Below are positions 1 to 9,068 of a stretch of DNA of 64,000 bases, piece by piece (position 1 is the stretch's first letter; every line of letters begins with the position of its first letter). The position numbers and the translations under genes are program-made. Origin of the DNA: Jannaschia donghaensis (GTDB lineage: Bacteria > Pseudomonadota > Alphaproteobacteria > Rhodobacterales > Rhodobacteraceae); NCBI RefSeq assembly GCF_001403795.1, contig NZ_CXSU01000011.1, forward strand, positions 148,985-212,984, in the 5' to 3' direction. Under the pieces are notes generated by a model that was given only the letters and a program-made list of their open reading frames with translations, was not told the DNA's origin and made no database searches.

Positions 1-362
1 GCCAGGGCCAGCGTCTGCGCGCGGCGCAGCTTGGAGGGGCGATCCGCGGAGGCAAATCGCATCGACGCGGCATCATCGACCCAAAGCATCAGCGATTGCG
101 CCGCCTGCCATTCGGTTTCGCGCACGAAATGACCGTCGCCCCGCGCCGATTGCCGCCAATCGATCGCCCGCCGAGGATCGCCCGGTTGTGCCGCACGGAA
201 CTGCCAGAACGCATCGCCCGGCCCCGCCCGCTTGCGCCCGTGGTCGCCCAGCAGGATCGTCGCGGCCAACCGCTCCGCCTGCAGGAGCAGGCCAGGCAGC
301 GTCGCCGCCGCCCCTTCGGAACGGGCGCGCAGCGTCGCGGCGGTATGAAGGGCTTCGTTCAA
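1..362 (-). CDS. DUF58 domain protein (partial, C-terminus off the left edge)
   Basis: Reading leftward from a TTG codon that overlaps the moxR stop (TTGA), the frame stays open to the edge of the window. It encodes motifs typical of DUF58 proteins: GRKRAGPGDAFWQFR, then DPRRAIDWRQSAR, then FVRETEWQAAQ, followed by a VWA-like beginning (MLWVDDAASM). DUF58 proteins are usual partners of MoxR ATPases, and the four-base overlap indicates translational coupling. Only about 120 residues are visible. The TTG start is inferred from the overlap and family alignment; no in-frame ATG lies nearby. Confidence 0.85.
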   Translation of the reverse strand, partial: MNEALHTAATLRARSEGAAATLPGLLLQAERLAATILLGDHGRKRAGPGDAFWQFRAAQPGDPRRAIDWRQSARGDGHFVRETEWQAAQSLMLWVDDAASMRFASADRPSKLRRAQTLAL

Positions 363-1375
363 GCGGCTTGCTCGATACGGGTGGTCCGGGCCGCGACTTC
401 GTCGATGACATCCTCCAGCACGATGCCTTCGGCGCGCGCGGCGAACGACAGCGCCATGCGGTGGGCGAGGACAGGGCGGGCAAGGCGGGCGACGTCCGAT
501 ACATCGGGGGCCAGCCGACCGTCCAGCAGGGCCTGCGCGCGCACCAGCAGCATCAGGGCCTGCGCCGCGCGCGGACCGGGGCCCCAGGCCACGTGGGACC
601 TGACAGTTTCGGGCGCGTCCGGGTTGTCGGGTCGACAGGCCCGTACGAGGTCCAAGATCAAATCCACCACCTTGTCGCCCACCGGCATCCGCCGGACGAT
701 CGTTTGCGCGGCGATCAGGCTGGCGCTGTCGAACACGCCCGTCGCCTGCGCCTCGGCCCCGCCGGTGGTGGCCAGCACGATCGCACGCTCGGTCGCGCGG
801 TCGGGGTATTCGACGTCGATCTTGACCAGAAAGCGGTCAAGCTGCGCCTCGGGGAGTGGATATGTCCCTTCCTGCTCGATCGGGTTTTGCGTTGCCAGAA
901 CGTGAAACGGCGCGGGCAGCGCGCGTGTCTGGCCGGCGACCGTCACCTCCCGCTCCTGCATGGCCTGCAGCAGCGCGGATTGCGTGCGGGGGGACGCGCG
1001 GTTGATCTCGTCCGCCATCAGAAGCTGCGCGAAAATCGGTCCTTCAATGTAGCGAAACGCCCGGCTTCCGTCCGACGCCGTCTCCAGCACCTCTGACCCC
1101 AGGATGTCCGACGGCATCAGATCGGGCGTGAACTGGATGCGGTTGCCCGTCAGCCCCATGACCGTGGCCAGCGTTTCGACCAACCGCGTCTTGCCCAGAC
1201 CGGGCAGACCCATCAGCAGGGCGTGTCCCCCGGCCAGCATCGCCGCAAGCGACAGGTCGACGACCGTTTCCTGCCCGATGATCCGCGTAGCAATCGCGGC
1301 GCGCGCCGTCGTCAGCTTTGCGCCAAGCGCCTCGATCTCGTTCAAAAGCTCGTCCGCTCCGTGATCTTCGACCAT
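359..1375 (-). CDS. MoxR family AAA+ ATPase
   Basis: A 338-residue AAA+ protein of the MoxR group, which act as chaperone-like ATPases often together with VWA/DUF58 proteins. Walker A is GLPGLGKT at about residues 56-63 and Walker B is LLMADE ending at about residue 123, followed by the INRASPRTQSALLQAMQE segment typical of the family. The length matches the family norm. It is the first gene of a leftward operon that continues into DUF58 with a four-base overlap, and is divergent from a DUF1285 gene, a common roseobacter arrangement. The specific client is not evident from sequence. Confidence 0.95.
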   Translation of the reverse strand: MVEDHGADELLNEIEALGAKLTTARAAIATRIIGQETVVDLSLAAMLAGGHALLMGLPGLGKTRLVETLATVMGLTGNRIQFTPDLMPSDILGSEVLETASDGSRAFRYIEGPIFAQLLMADEINRASPRTQSALLQAMQEREVTVAGQTRALPAPFHVLATQNPIEQEGTYPLPEAQLDRFLVKIDVEYPDRATERAIVLATTGGAEAQATGVFDSASLIAAQTIVRRMPVGDKVVDLILDLVRACRPDNPDAPETVRSHVAWGPGPRAAQALMLLVRAQALLDGRLAPDVSDVARLARPVLAHRMALSFAARAEGIVLEDVIDEVAARTTRIEQAA

Positions 1376-1442
1376 TGCATTGCTCCCGCGCGCGTTATCT
1401 TTGGATTATAACTATGGCTGACGGATGCGAGGGCAAAGGGCA

Positions 1443-2015
1443 ATGGCAGGACAAGATCGCGTGACCGGCTCGGCAGGCAACTTCCTGCAATCCGCCCAAG
1501 TCGCCGCGAAAGAAGGCAAACGGGGTGCGCCGCCGGTCCATCTGTGGAACCCGCCGTTCTGCGGCGACATCGACATCGTGATCAAGCGCGACGGCACCTG
1601 GATCCACGAAGGCACGCCGATCGGGCGGCAGGGCCTGGTCAAGCTGTTCGCGTCGATCCTCAAGAAGGAGGGCGAGGAACACTTCCTCGTCACGCCGGTC
1701 GAAAAGGTGCGCCTGCAGGTGGAGGATGCGCCATTTGTCGCAGTCGATTTCGACGTGGCCGACGGTGTCATCACCTTCCGAACCAATGTCGACGATTTGG
1801 TCGGGGCCGGCCCCGACGCCCCGATCCGTGTGGAATTCTCGGACGAGGGAGAGCCGTCGCCCTACGTCGAGGTGCGCCGGGGTCTGCAGGCCCTGATCGA
1901 CCGGAAATCGTTCTACCGCCTGGTGGAGCTTGGGGAGGAACGGGACGGGCAGTTCGGGGTCGAATCGAAATGCACGTTCTTTCCGATCATCGATGCGGAT
2001 GCGCTGTCGGATTGA
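1443..2015 (+). CDS. DUF1285 domain protein
   Basis: A 190-residue soluble protein with the DUF1285 pattern PPVHLWNPPFCGDIDI near the N-terminus and paired beta-rich halves. The biochemical function of the family is unknown. I chose the ATG at 1443 because GAGGG lies nine bases upstream and the resulting N-terminus fits relatives; an in-frame ATG at 1425 would add six residues and has no good ribosome site. It is divergent from moxR, and the gap between them contains both promoters. The conserved link with MoxR/DUF58 suggests a shared process, but this is inference. Confidence 0.88.
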   Translation: MAGQDRVTGSAGNFLQSAQVAAKEGKRGAPPVHLWNPPFCGDIDIVIKRDGTWIHEGTPIGRQGLVKLFASILKKEGEEHFLVTPVEKVRLQVEDAPFVAVDFDVADGVITFRTNVDDLVGAGPDAPIRVEFSDEGEPSPYVEVRRGLQALIDRKSFYRLVELGEERDGQFGVESKCTFFPIIDADALSD

Positions 2016-2049
2016 CGCCCGGCCGATCCGGCGGCCGGACGTCTGACGT

Positions 2050-2583
2050 TCAGCCGCCGTAGGCACCGCGCGGCGGGAAGTCTTTGTCGATGACGAAATC
2101 CAGCTTGGACAGGAGCAGCTTCAGGTCGGGCCGCAGATAGGGTGCGCTGCCCATCTCCATCATGTTAAGCGTGCCGCCCGGTTTGACCATCGCCAACCCC
2201 GGCTCGGAAAAGACGTCCGGGTCCGCGTCGGACCGCGCCTTCGACATGTACAGCCCCCAGGCGCGCGCCTGCTCTTCGGTCAACCCATATCCCATCGGAA
2301 TCGGGTCGAGGTTCCATTTCGCCTGCGCCTCGACCGCCTTGTCCTTGCTGTCCATGGACACGTTGATGACCTCGACCCCCTTTGCCAGGAAATCATCATA
2401 GAGATCGTGCAGGCCCGCCAGGTAATCCCCGCAGATCGGGCAATGCAGGCCGCGGTAGAAGACGATCATCGTGAAAGCCTTGGGCGATTGATCCGCCAGC
2501 CGCCATTTCGCGTCGATGATGAGATCCAGGTCGAGCGCGGGGGCGGGTTGGCCCGGCAGGGGCATGGTGGTCGTCTGGGTCAT
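2050..2583 (-). CDS. Peroxiredoxin-like (AhpC/TSA, redoxin family) protein
   Basis: A 177-residue thioredoxin-fold protein. The N-terminal half contains FYRGLHCPICGDYL, with two cysteines in a CxxC arrangement at the end of the first strand, where peroxiredoxins carry the peroxidatic cysteine. The segment VINVSMDSK matches the redoxin core. No signal peptide is seen, so it should be cytoplasmic. It resembles the peroxiredoxin-like family that reduces peroxides or acts as a thiol oxidoreductase; the substrate is not predictable. It is convergent with the DUF1285 gene and lies just upstream of rluE on the same strand. Confidence 0.88.
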   Translation of the reverse strand: MTQTTTMPLPGQPAPALDLDLIIDAKWRLADQSPKAFTMIVFYRGLHCPICGDYLAGLHDLYDDFLAKGVEVINVSMDSKDKAVEAQAKWNLDPIPMGYGLTEEQARAWGLYMSKARSDADPDVFSEPGLAMVKPGGTLNMMEMGSAPYLRPDLKLLLSKLDFVIDKDFPPRGAYGG

Positions 2584-2600
2584 GGGTAATCTCCGGTTGG

Positions 2601-3173
2601 TTATGTCGGGTCAACGGGGGGATGTGAGCGGGGTTCCGTGCCAATCTCCCGCCATGTCCCGGTCGACAGGCCCTGCAGCGTCCAATCGCCGACCGACCAC
2701 CGGATCAGGCGCAGGACCGGCAGGCCCACATGCGCGCACATGCGCCGCACCTGCCGATTGCGCCCTTCGGTGATGGTCAGCTGCAGCCAGGCATCGGGTA
2801 CGGTCTTGCGCAATCGCACGGGTGGGTCGCGGGGCCAAAGCCAGTCGGGGGCGCAAACCGCTTCGACCAGTGCCGGGCGGGTGGGGCCATCTTTCAGCGG
2901 CACGCCCTGCCGTAACGCGATCAGGGCATCGTCCGTCGGCACCCCTTCGACCAGCGCGAAATATGTCTTGGGCGTCTGCGTCTTCGGCTGCGTAATCCGC
3001 GCCTGCGTGCGGCCATCATCGGTCAGGATCAGCAACCCCTCGCTGTCACGGTCCAGCCGCCCCGCCGCATAGACGCCCGGCACGTCGATCCAGTGCTTCA
3101 GCCCCTGCCATTTCCCCTCGTCCGTGAACTGGCTGAGGACATTCATCGGTTTGTTGAAGGCAATGAGGGTCAT
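2601..3173 (-). CDS. rluE: 23S rRNA pseudouridine synthase, RluE-like
   Basis: A 190-residue RsuA/RluB/RluE-family pseudouridine synthase. The catalytic motif [17 protein letters not shown] contains the essential aspartate, and a second conserved motif, [10 protein letters not shown], lies towards the C-terminus. There is no N-terminal S4 domain, and with the short length this matches RluE, which modifies U2457 of 23S rRNA in E. coli. The ATG at 3173 overlaps the stop of the upstream small membrane protein gene (ATGA). It is the third gene of a polA-membrane protein-rluE run. Confidence 0.92.
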   Translation of the reverse strand: MTLIAFNKPMNVLSQFTDEGKWQGLKHWIDVPGVYAAGRLDRDSEGLLILTDDGRTQARITQPKTQTPKTYFALVEGVPTDDALIALRQGVPLKDGPTRPALVEAVCAPDWLWPRDPPVRLRKTVPDAWLQLTITEGRNRQVRRMCAHVGLPVLRLIRWSVGDWTLQGLSTGTWREIGTEPRSHPPVDPT

Positions 3174-3493
3174 TCCGCGCGGTCCAGACCAAAATCGAAG
3201 CTGGCGCCGGCTCCGAACACCGCCGACCAGCCGATGGCGACGCTCGGGCCCGGGCCGACACTTATCAAGGCAGCGTCGGTCAAGCTCACCGAAAGCCAAA
3301 TGGACATGATGGCAACCGCCACCAATCCTGCCGCCATCGTATCCCAGGCCGACAGCGTCGTGCCGATGATCGCCAAGCCGGGCAGGAGCTCGAATGCGAC
3401 GGCACCATCCACGAAGGTGGCCGCGATCCAGAAGAAAACCGTTCCCGCCACCCACGCCCAGGCACAGCCAACGAAAATCCGGTCGAGGTTCAT
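3170..3493 (-). CDS. Small hydrophobic membrane protein, unknown function
   Basis: A 107-residue protein with about three to four hydrophobic segments and no family I recognise. I started it at the ATG at 3493, four bases after the polA stop, rather than a longer frame running into polA. It overlaps the rluE start by four bases, so translation of polA, this gene and rluE is probably coupled. It may be a helper membrane protein kept only by operon position; nothing in the sequence suggests an enzymatic role. Confidence 0.7.
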   Translation of the reverse strand: MNLDRIFVGCAWAWVAGTVFFWIAATFVDGAVAFELLPGLAIIGTTLSAWDTMAAGLVAVAIMSIWLSVSLTDAALISVGPGPSVAIGWSAVFGAGASFDFGLDRAE

Positions 3494-3497
3494 CGCG

Positions 3498-6290
3498 TCA
3501 GTGCGCCTCGGCCCAGTTCGCGCCCTGCCCCGCATCCACGATCAGCGGCACCGACAGGTCGACGACCGGCAGATGCGCGCCTTCCATCACCTCTCGGGCG
3601 GCGGTGGTCAGTTTGTCCACGTCATCTTCGGCCACTTCGAACAGCAATTCGTCGTGCACTTGCAACAGCATCTTGGCGTCGATGCCGGCGATGGCGTCCT
3701 CCATCCGCACCATGGCGCGGCGGATGACGTCGGCGGCGGTGCCCTGGATCGGTGCGTTGATCGCGGCGCGCTTGGCAAAGCCCGCACCCGGACCTTTGGC
3801 ATTGATTTCGGGCGTGTGGATGCGGCGCCCGAACAGCGTCTCGACCCGGTTATGCGCTTTCGCGAATTTCACCGTGTCGTCCATGTAGTCGCGGATGCCG
3901 GGGAAGCGTTCGAAATAGGTGTCGATGAAGGCCTGCGCCTCGGCGCGCGGAATGCGCAGATTGCGGGCGAGGCCGAAGCCCGAGATGCCGTAGATCACGC
4001 CAAAGTTGATGGCCTTGGCCTGTCGGCGCACCTTTGGCGTCATGTCTTCCAACGGCACGCCGAACATTTCGGACGCGGTCAGCGCGTGAATGTCCTGCCC
4101 GTCCTTGAACGCCTGCTTGAGCTGATCGATCCCTGCGATATGCGCCAGGATGCGCAACTCGATCTGGGAATAATCGAGCGCGACCAGAACCCGGCCTTCC
4201 GGGGCCACGAACGCCTCCCGGATGCGGCGGCCCTCTTCGGTCCGGATCGGGATGTTCTGCAGGTTCGGATCGGTGGACGCCAGCCGCCCGGTGTTTGCCC
4301 CGGCGATGGAATAGGACGTGTGCACACGCCCCGTATCGGGGTCGATATGTCCCTGCAGCGCGTCGGTATAGGTCGATTTCAGCTTGGACAGCTGCCGCCA
4401 ATCGAGGATCAGCTTGGGCAGATCATGCTCCGTCGCCAGATCCTCCAGCGCGTCGGCCCCGGTGGACCAGGCCCCGGTCTTGGTCTTCTTGCCGCCCGGC
4501 AGGCCCATGTCGCCGAACAGGATCTCGCCCAATTGCGCGGGGGATCCGACGTTGAACGGCTTGCCGGCGGAGGCGTGGATATCCTCCTCCAGCGCGGCCA
4601 TCTTCTGCGCGAACTTGCCGGACATGCGGCTGAGGACATCGCGGTCGACCTTGACGCCCGTCATTTCCATCCGCGCCAGAACCGGCACCAGCGGGCGTTC
4701 CAGCGTCTCATAGACCTGCGTGACGCGGTTCACGTGCAGACGCGGCTTGAACAGGCGGTGCAGGCGCAGGGTGATGTCCGCATCCTCGGCGGCATAGGGG
4801 GCCGCCTTGTCGATCTCCACCCGGTCGAACGTCACCTGAGCCTTGCCCGTCCCGATCAGCTCCTTGATCGGGATCGGTCGGTGGTTGAGGTAGCGATCCG
4901 ACAGCGCGTCCATGCCGTGATTGTGCAGTCCGCCGTTCTGCGCATAGCTCAGCAGCATCGTATCGTCGATCGGCCCGACCGTGATGCCCAAGCGTGCGAA
5001 GATCTTGAAATCGTACTTCATATTCTGGCCGACCTTGAGGATCGCGGGATCCTCCAGCATCGGCTTGAGCAGGGCGAGGCCCGCGTCCAGCGGCATCTGC
5101 CCTTCGGCCAGCGCGTCGGTGTCGAACAGGTCCCCACCCCCCGACCGATGCGTCAACGGCACATAACACGCCTCTCCGGGGGCCACGGCCAGCGACACGC
5201 CGACCAGATCGGCCTGCATCTCGTTGAGCGATGTCGTCTCGGTATCGACGGCCACCGTCCCGGCGCGTGCGATCCGGTCCAGCCAATCCTGCAACGCGGC
5301 GGCGTCGCGCACGATTTCATAGCTGGAATGGTCGATCGCCGGGTCTTCGGGGGCGTCGGGCGCATCCGCCTGCGGTGCGACGTCGACCATCGCGGGCGGC
5401 TCCGCGCCCAGACGGTCGGCGATGCGGCGCGTCAGGCTGCGGAATTCCATCTTGTTGAGGAATTCCAGCAGGTCGTCCGCCACCGCGTCCTTGATTTCCA
5501 GATCGTCGAGGCCGAACGGCAAATCCATCTCGCAATCCAACTGGACCAGACGCTTCGACAATTCGATCTGTGCCCGGTGTTCGATCAGCGTCTCGCGCCG
5601 CTTGGGCTGCTTGATCTCGGCCGCCCGGTCCAGCAGATCCTCCAGCGACCCATATTCCTGGATCAACTGGGCGGCGGTCTTGATGCCGATGCCCGGCGCG
5701 CCCGGCACGTTGTCAACCGAATCGCCGGCCAGGGCCTGCACGTCGACCACGCGGTTGGGGGCCACGCCGAACTTTTCGAAAACACCGTCGTCGTCGATCC
5801 GCTTGTTCTTCATCGGGTCCAGCATCTCGACCCCGCCGCCGACCAGCTGCATCAGGTCCTTGTCCGACGACAGGATGGTCACCCGTCCGCCGGCGTCACG
5901 GGCGCGGTGGGCAAGCGTCGCGATGATGTCGTCCGCCTCGAACCCCTCGATCTCCTCGCAGGCGATGTTGAAGGCGCGCGTCGCTTCGCGCGTGAGGGGG
6001 ATCTGCGGGCGCAGATCCTCGGGCATTTCCGACCGGTTCGCCTTGTACTGATCATACATGTCGTTGCGGAACGTGTGCGACCCCTTGTCGAAGATCACCG
6101 CCACATGCGTCGCGGCATCCGGTCCGTCGTTGCCTTGGACGTAGCGGTCCAGCATGTTGCAGAACCCCGACACCGCCCCGATCGGCAGCCCATCCGATTT
6201 CCGCGCAAGCGGCGGCAGCGCGTGAAACGCGCGAAAGATATAGGCCGATCCGTCGATCAGGTGCAGGTGGCATCCCTTGCCGAAAGTCAT
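3498..6290 (-). CDS. polA: DNA polymerase I
   Basis: A 930-residue, full-length family A polymerase for Okazaki fragment processing and repair synthesis. The 5'-3' exonuclease domain fills about residues 1-290 (start HLIDGSAYIFRAFHALPPL). The 3'-5' exonuclease domain follows at about 325-520 and keeps the VAVDTETTSL motif and the YAAEDAD segment, so proofreading looks intact. The polymerase domain ends with DYSQIELR, QAKAINFGVIYG and LQVHDELLFEV. It is the first gene of an operon with a small membrane protein and rluE. A hairpin terminator upstream separates it from the hemolysin III-type gene. Confidence 0.98.
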   Translation of the reverse strand: MTFGKGCHLHLIDGSAYIFRAFHALPPLARKSDGLPIGAVSGFCNMLDRYVQGNDGPDAATHVAVIFDKGSHTFRNDMYDQYKANRSEMPEDLRPQIPLTREATRAFNIACEEIEGFEADDIIATLAHRARDAGGRVTILSSDKDLMQLVGGGVEMLDPMKNKRIDDDGVFEKFGVAPNRVVDVQALAGDSVDNVPGAPGIGIKTAAQLIQEYGSLEDLLDRAAEIKQPKRRETLIEHRAQIELSKRLVQLDCEMDLPFGLDDLEIKDAVADDLLEFLNKMEFRSLTRRIADRLGAEPPAMVDVAPQADAPDAPEDPAIDHSSYEIVRDAAALQDWLDRIARAGTVAVDTETTSLNEMQADLVGVSLAVAPGEACYVPLTHRSGGGDLFDTDALAEGQMPLDAGLALLKPMLEDPAILKVGQNMKYDFKIFARLGITVGPIDDTMLLSYAQNGGLHNHGMDALSDRYLNHRPIPIKELIGTGKAQVTFDRVEIDKAAPYAAEDADITLRLHRLFKPRLHVNRVTQVYETLERPLVPVLARMEMTGVKVDRDVLSRMSGKFAQKMAALEEDIHASAGKPFNVGSPAQLGEILFGDMGLPGGKKTKTGAWSTGADALEDLATEHDLPKLILDWRQLSKLKSTYTDALQGHIDPDTGRVHTSYSIAGANTGRLASTDPNLQNIPIRTEEGRRIREAFVAPEGRVLVALDYSQIELRILAHIAGIDQLKQAFKDGQDIHALTASEMFGVPLEDMTPKVRRQAKAINFGVIYGISGFGLARNLRIPRAEAQAFIDTYFERFPGIRDYMDDTVKFAKAHNRVETLFGRRIHTPEINAKGPGAGFAKRAAINAPIQGTAADVIRRAMVRMEDAIAGIDAKMLLQVHDELLFEVAEDDVDKLTTAAREVMEGAHLPVVDLSVPLIVDAGQGANWAEAH

Positions 6291-6332
6291 CGCGTGTCCC
6301 CCGTCGCTGTGACCTCACCCATGCCACGAACC

Positions 6333-6355
6333 AAAAAGGGGCACCACCATGCCCC
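6333..6355 (-). terminator. Rho-independent terminator of the hemolysin III-type gene
   Basis: On the minus strand, GGGGCA and TGCCCC form a six-base-pair GC-rich stem around a six-base loop, followed directly by five T residues. It lies about 30 bases beyond the stop of the hemolysin III-type gene and about 43 bases ahead of polA, so it insulates polA from that gene. Confidence 0.75.
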
Positions 6356-6383
6356 CTTCCATCGCGACCGTTTTCTGCGGGCG

Positions 6384-7052
6384 TCAGGCGATCCGTGTCG
6401 CGACCATGTGCCAGGTGACGGCAACGAAATAGACCACGGACGCCGCAACGACGAACCCGTGCCAGATCGCGTTGTGAAACCGCATCCGCTCCATCATCAG
6501 GAACGGCGTGCCCAGCGAATAGATCAGGCCGCCCCCAAGCATCAGCGCGAAGACGGGCCAGGACGTCGTGGCGATCACTTCGCCGCCGCCGATCAGGACG
6601 GCCCAGCCCATCGACAGGCCGATCGCCACCGACAGCGCCGTCGACCGACGCCGGCGCAGAAAGGTCGTGACCGTCGCCACCACCGCCGCCGTCCACATCG
6701 CGGCCAGGAACGTATTGCCGGTGCCCGACAGCAGGCCGAACGGCGTCACCGTGCCCGCGATCTTGAGGTAGATCGCCGACAGGTCCATCCGGCGCAGCCG
6801 GTCCTGCCAATCGGGGTGGGAGATGTGATTGTAGGCCAGCGACGCCGACAACATCGCGATCAGCGTCGCGCCATAGATAGAAACGGCCAATATGCCGGTG
6901 GCATCGCCGCGCAGCACGGCCGTGAGCGTGATAAGGACGGGAACGGCGGCAAGCGCCAGGATCAGCCCGGCGATGTGCACGACCGCATCGCTCACCAATT
7001 CGGCCCGGTCGTAGGGGCGGTTGGCGGGGGCGGTGTCATCCATCTGGGTCAT
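6384..7052 (-). CDS. Hemolysin III / PAQR family membrane protein
   Basis: A 222-residue protein with seven predicted transmembrane helices. It has the family pattern YDRAELVSDAVVHIAG near the N-terminus and WHGFVV in the last third, where conserved histidines are thought to bind a metal. Relatives are called hemolysin III, TrhA or YqfA and belong to the PAQR superfamily; the bacterial function probably concerns membrane homeostasis rather than toxicity. It is a single gene with its own terminator downstream and no obvious operon partner. Confidence 0.9.
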   Translation of the reverse strand: MTQMDDTAPANRPYDRAELVSDAVVHIAGLILALAAVPVLITLTAVLRGDATGILAVSIYGATLIAMLSASLAYNHISHPDWQDRLRRMDLSAIYLKIAGTVTPFGLLSGTGNTFLAAMWTAAVVATVTTFLRRRRSTALSVAIGLSMGWAVLIGGGEVIATTSWPVFALMLGGGLIYSLGTPFLMMERMRFHNAIWHGFVVAASVVYFVAVTWHMVATRIA

Positions 7053-7109
7053 TATCCAGATATAGCGTCCAAATTTTAACAGTCACCTCACGACCCTGAC
7101 GACGCCGCG

Positions 7110-7805
7110 TTACCCGTGCCACCGAAGCGCCAGCCGCACCGCCTGCGGGGTCGGCGTCCAGACCCCGAACCGCACGCCCGCCGCACGCAGCATCTGTCCG
7201 ACCCAGACGTTGCAGGTGCGCCAAAGATCGAAGCGGCCGACCGCGCCAAAGAACCCGTCGGTCGCCGTAAATCCGGGATGGTTCAACGCCTGTCTGTCGG
7301 TGGATGCGACCAGCGCCGCAAGCAGACGGTCGTATTGTACCGCGCCCAACCGAAGTTCGGGGCGGCCCGACAGGTCGACATCGCCCCAAACCTCCACCCG
7401 CAGGACGGAGGCATCGCCGGTCACCGCGCGCCAGACCGGCCCGACCTCCATGTCCGAATAGCGGCCGGTCGCAGTATAGAAATCCCGCGCGCCCCAACCA
7501 ATCAGGATCCAGCGGGCACCGAGCGCATCCACCGGCACGCCCGCGTCTGTCGCGAAACCGAACGCGGCCCGCGTGCGCGGCGTTGCGGGCAACAGGAAAT
7601 CGTAGTGGATCGCGGTGCCGACCAGATGGATCGTAACGTCATCGCCGGGCGCGGCCCCGTCGGACGGAATCATCGCACCAATCAGCCCGGCGATCAGCCA
7701 GACGGCCACGGCACACGGGACGATCAGCAGCCAGCGCAGCGCGCGAAGGACCCGCCTCAGTGGCCGTCGCCTTCCAGAACGAAACGCTTGTCGCAGTATC
7801 CGCAT
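7110..7805 (-). CDS. DUF2459 (TIGR02117) family membrane-anchored protein
   Basis: About 231 residues, with one transmembrane helix at the N-terminus ([20 protein letters not shown]) and a periplasmic domain containing [17 protein letters not shown] and [12 protein letters not shown], typical of DUF2459. The C-terminal [14 protein letters not shown] segment is also conserved. The function of the family is unknown. The ATG at 7805 overlaps the upstream zinc-finger gene by 49 bases; a non-ATG start closer to 7757 would avoid this, so the exact start is uncertain. Confidence 0.85.
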   Translation of the reverse strand: MRILRQAFRSGRRRPLRRVLRALRWLLIVPCAVAVWLIAGLIGAMIPSDGAAPGDDVTIHLVGTAIHYDFLLPATPRTRAAFGFATDAGVPVDALGARWILIGWGARDFYTATGRYSDMEVGPVWRAVTGDASVLRVEVWGDVDLSGRPELRLGAVQYDRLLAALVASTDRQALNHPGFTATDGFFGAVGRFDLWRTCNVWVGQMLRAAGVRFGVWTPTPQAVRLALRWHG

Positions 7806-7966
7806 TCGACGAACCCGACCTTGGGGTCGATTGACAGCCAGACGCGTGGATGGCCCAATGCCCCCTCGCCCCCGTCGCACGCGATGCGGGTCGCGGTGAC
7901 CGTCTCGATCTCGGGGGCCGGCAACTGGGTCTGACGGCTGGGATAACGGGGCGTTCCGGTGGTCAT
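7757..7966 (-). CDS. NDUFS6-like zinc-finger protein
   Basis: A 69-residue protein. The C-terminal half has H at the segment ALGHPRVWL, followed by [14 protein letters not shown], giving the His and Cys zinc ligands of the small zinc-finger family that includes mitochondrial complex I subunit NDUFS6. Alphaproteobacterial relatives are found in complex I. The ATG at 7966 begins [10 protein letters not shown]; a longer frame upstream is arginine-rich and looks non-coding. It overlaps the DUF2459 gene and is divergent from an ABC ATPase. Confidence 0.9.
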   Translation of the reverse strand: MTTGTPRYPSRQTQLPAPEIETVTATRIACDGGEGALGHPRVWLSIDPKVGFVECGYCDKRFVLEGDGH

Positions 7967-8138
7967 GCTGGCTCTCGGTCTGTGCGGGCGAATGTGCTCC
8001 GTCTTATGGCCCATCGCCCGCGCCGCCCGCAAGCGGCTCGGCAGGGGCGCACAGGTCGGTCGCGTCCAGACGCGGTTGCCTTGGGGGCCGGGGCCTTCTA
8101 CCTCCCACGGCACTGCGACACGCCGGGAAGGGCCATGC

Positions 8139-9068
8139 ATGACCAATGCGATCGAGATCGAAGGGCTGCGCAAGACCTATGGCGGCGATGGCAAGACCCC
8201 CGCGAAGGAAGCGTTGAAGGGGCTGGATCTGACCATTCCGACCGGCAGCATCTTCGGTCTGCTGGGGCCGAACGGGGCCGGAAAATCCACGACGATCAAC
8301 ATCATGGCGGGTCTGGTGCGCAAGACCGCCGGCAAGGTCCGGATCTGGGGCTTCGATCAGGATCGCAATCCGCGCCAGTCGCGCGCGGCCATCGGTGTCA
8401 TGCCGCAGGAGTTGAACCTCGATCCGTTCTTTACGCCTGCGGGCGCGCTCGACGTGCAGGCGGGGCTTTATGGCGTGCCCAAGGCGCAGCGCAAGACCAT
8501 GGAAATTCTGGAATTGGTGGGCCTGTCGGACAAGGCAGACGCCTATGCGCGCACATTGTCGGGGGGTATGCGGCGGCGGCTTCTGCTGGCCAAGGCGCTG
8601 GTGCATCACCCCCAGATCCTGGTGCTGGACGAACCGACGGCAGGCGTGGATATCGAGTTGCGGCAAATGCTCTGGCGCAACGTGCGCCGCCTGAACCAGG
8701 AACGGGGGATGACGATCATCCTGACCACCCACTACCTGGAGGAGGCGCAGGAGATGTGCGACGAAATCGCCATCATCGCTGACGGCGAGCTGGTGATACG
8801 TGACAAAACGGCGAACCTCCTCAACCGGCTGGATGCCAAAACCATGGTCATCGTCCCCGAAGCCACGGTTGGCGATCTTGACCTGCCGGAAGGGCTCGAA
8901 CTTGACCGTCGCGGCGACGGATCGCTGGCCTTCAGCTATGCCCGCGCGAAGATCACGGCGGAGCAATTGCTGGGCTTCGTCCACGCCAACGGCATTTCCA
9001 TCCGCGACGTGCGCACCGAGGAGGCGGATCTGGAGGACGTCTTCGTCTCCCTCACCCACCGCGACTAG
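8139..9068 (+). CDS. ABC transporter ATP-binding protein (ABC-2/NodI type)
   Basis: A 309-residue ABC ATPase: Walker [10 protein letters not shown] at about residues 43-51, signature LSGGMRRR, Walker B LVLDEPT and the switch histidine in TTHYLEEA. The extra C-terminal domain of about 80 residues is typical of drug, polysaccharide or NodI-type exporters. The start at 8139 aligns with the family; the long upstream extension is unlikely. No permease gene follows: the next gene is convergent and overlaps by four bases, so this ATPase is an orphan here and its partner must be encoded elsewhere. Confidence 0.93.
   Translation: MTNAIEIEGLRKTYGGDGKTPAKEALKGLDLTIPTGSIFGLLGPNGAGKSTTINIMAGLVRKTAGKVRIWGFDQDRNPRQSRAAIGVMPQELNLDPFFTPAGALDVQAGLYGVPKAQRKTMEILELVGLSDKADAYARTLSGGMRRRLLLAKALVHHPQILVLDEPTAGVDIELRQMLWRNVRRLNQERGMTIILTTHYLEEAQEMCDEIAIIADGELVIRDKTANLLNRLDAKTMVIVPEATVGDLDLPEGLELDRRGDGSLAFSYARAKITAEQLLGFVHANGISIRDVRTEEADLEDVFVSLTHRD

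Noticed and set aside
3093..7079. A 1328-residue open frame on the plus strand
   Set aside because: It is antisense to polA and the hemolysin III-type gene. Its His/Arg/Gln-rich composition is the mirror of GC-rich coding DNA on the other strand, and it has no recognisable domain.
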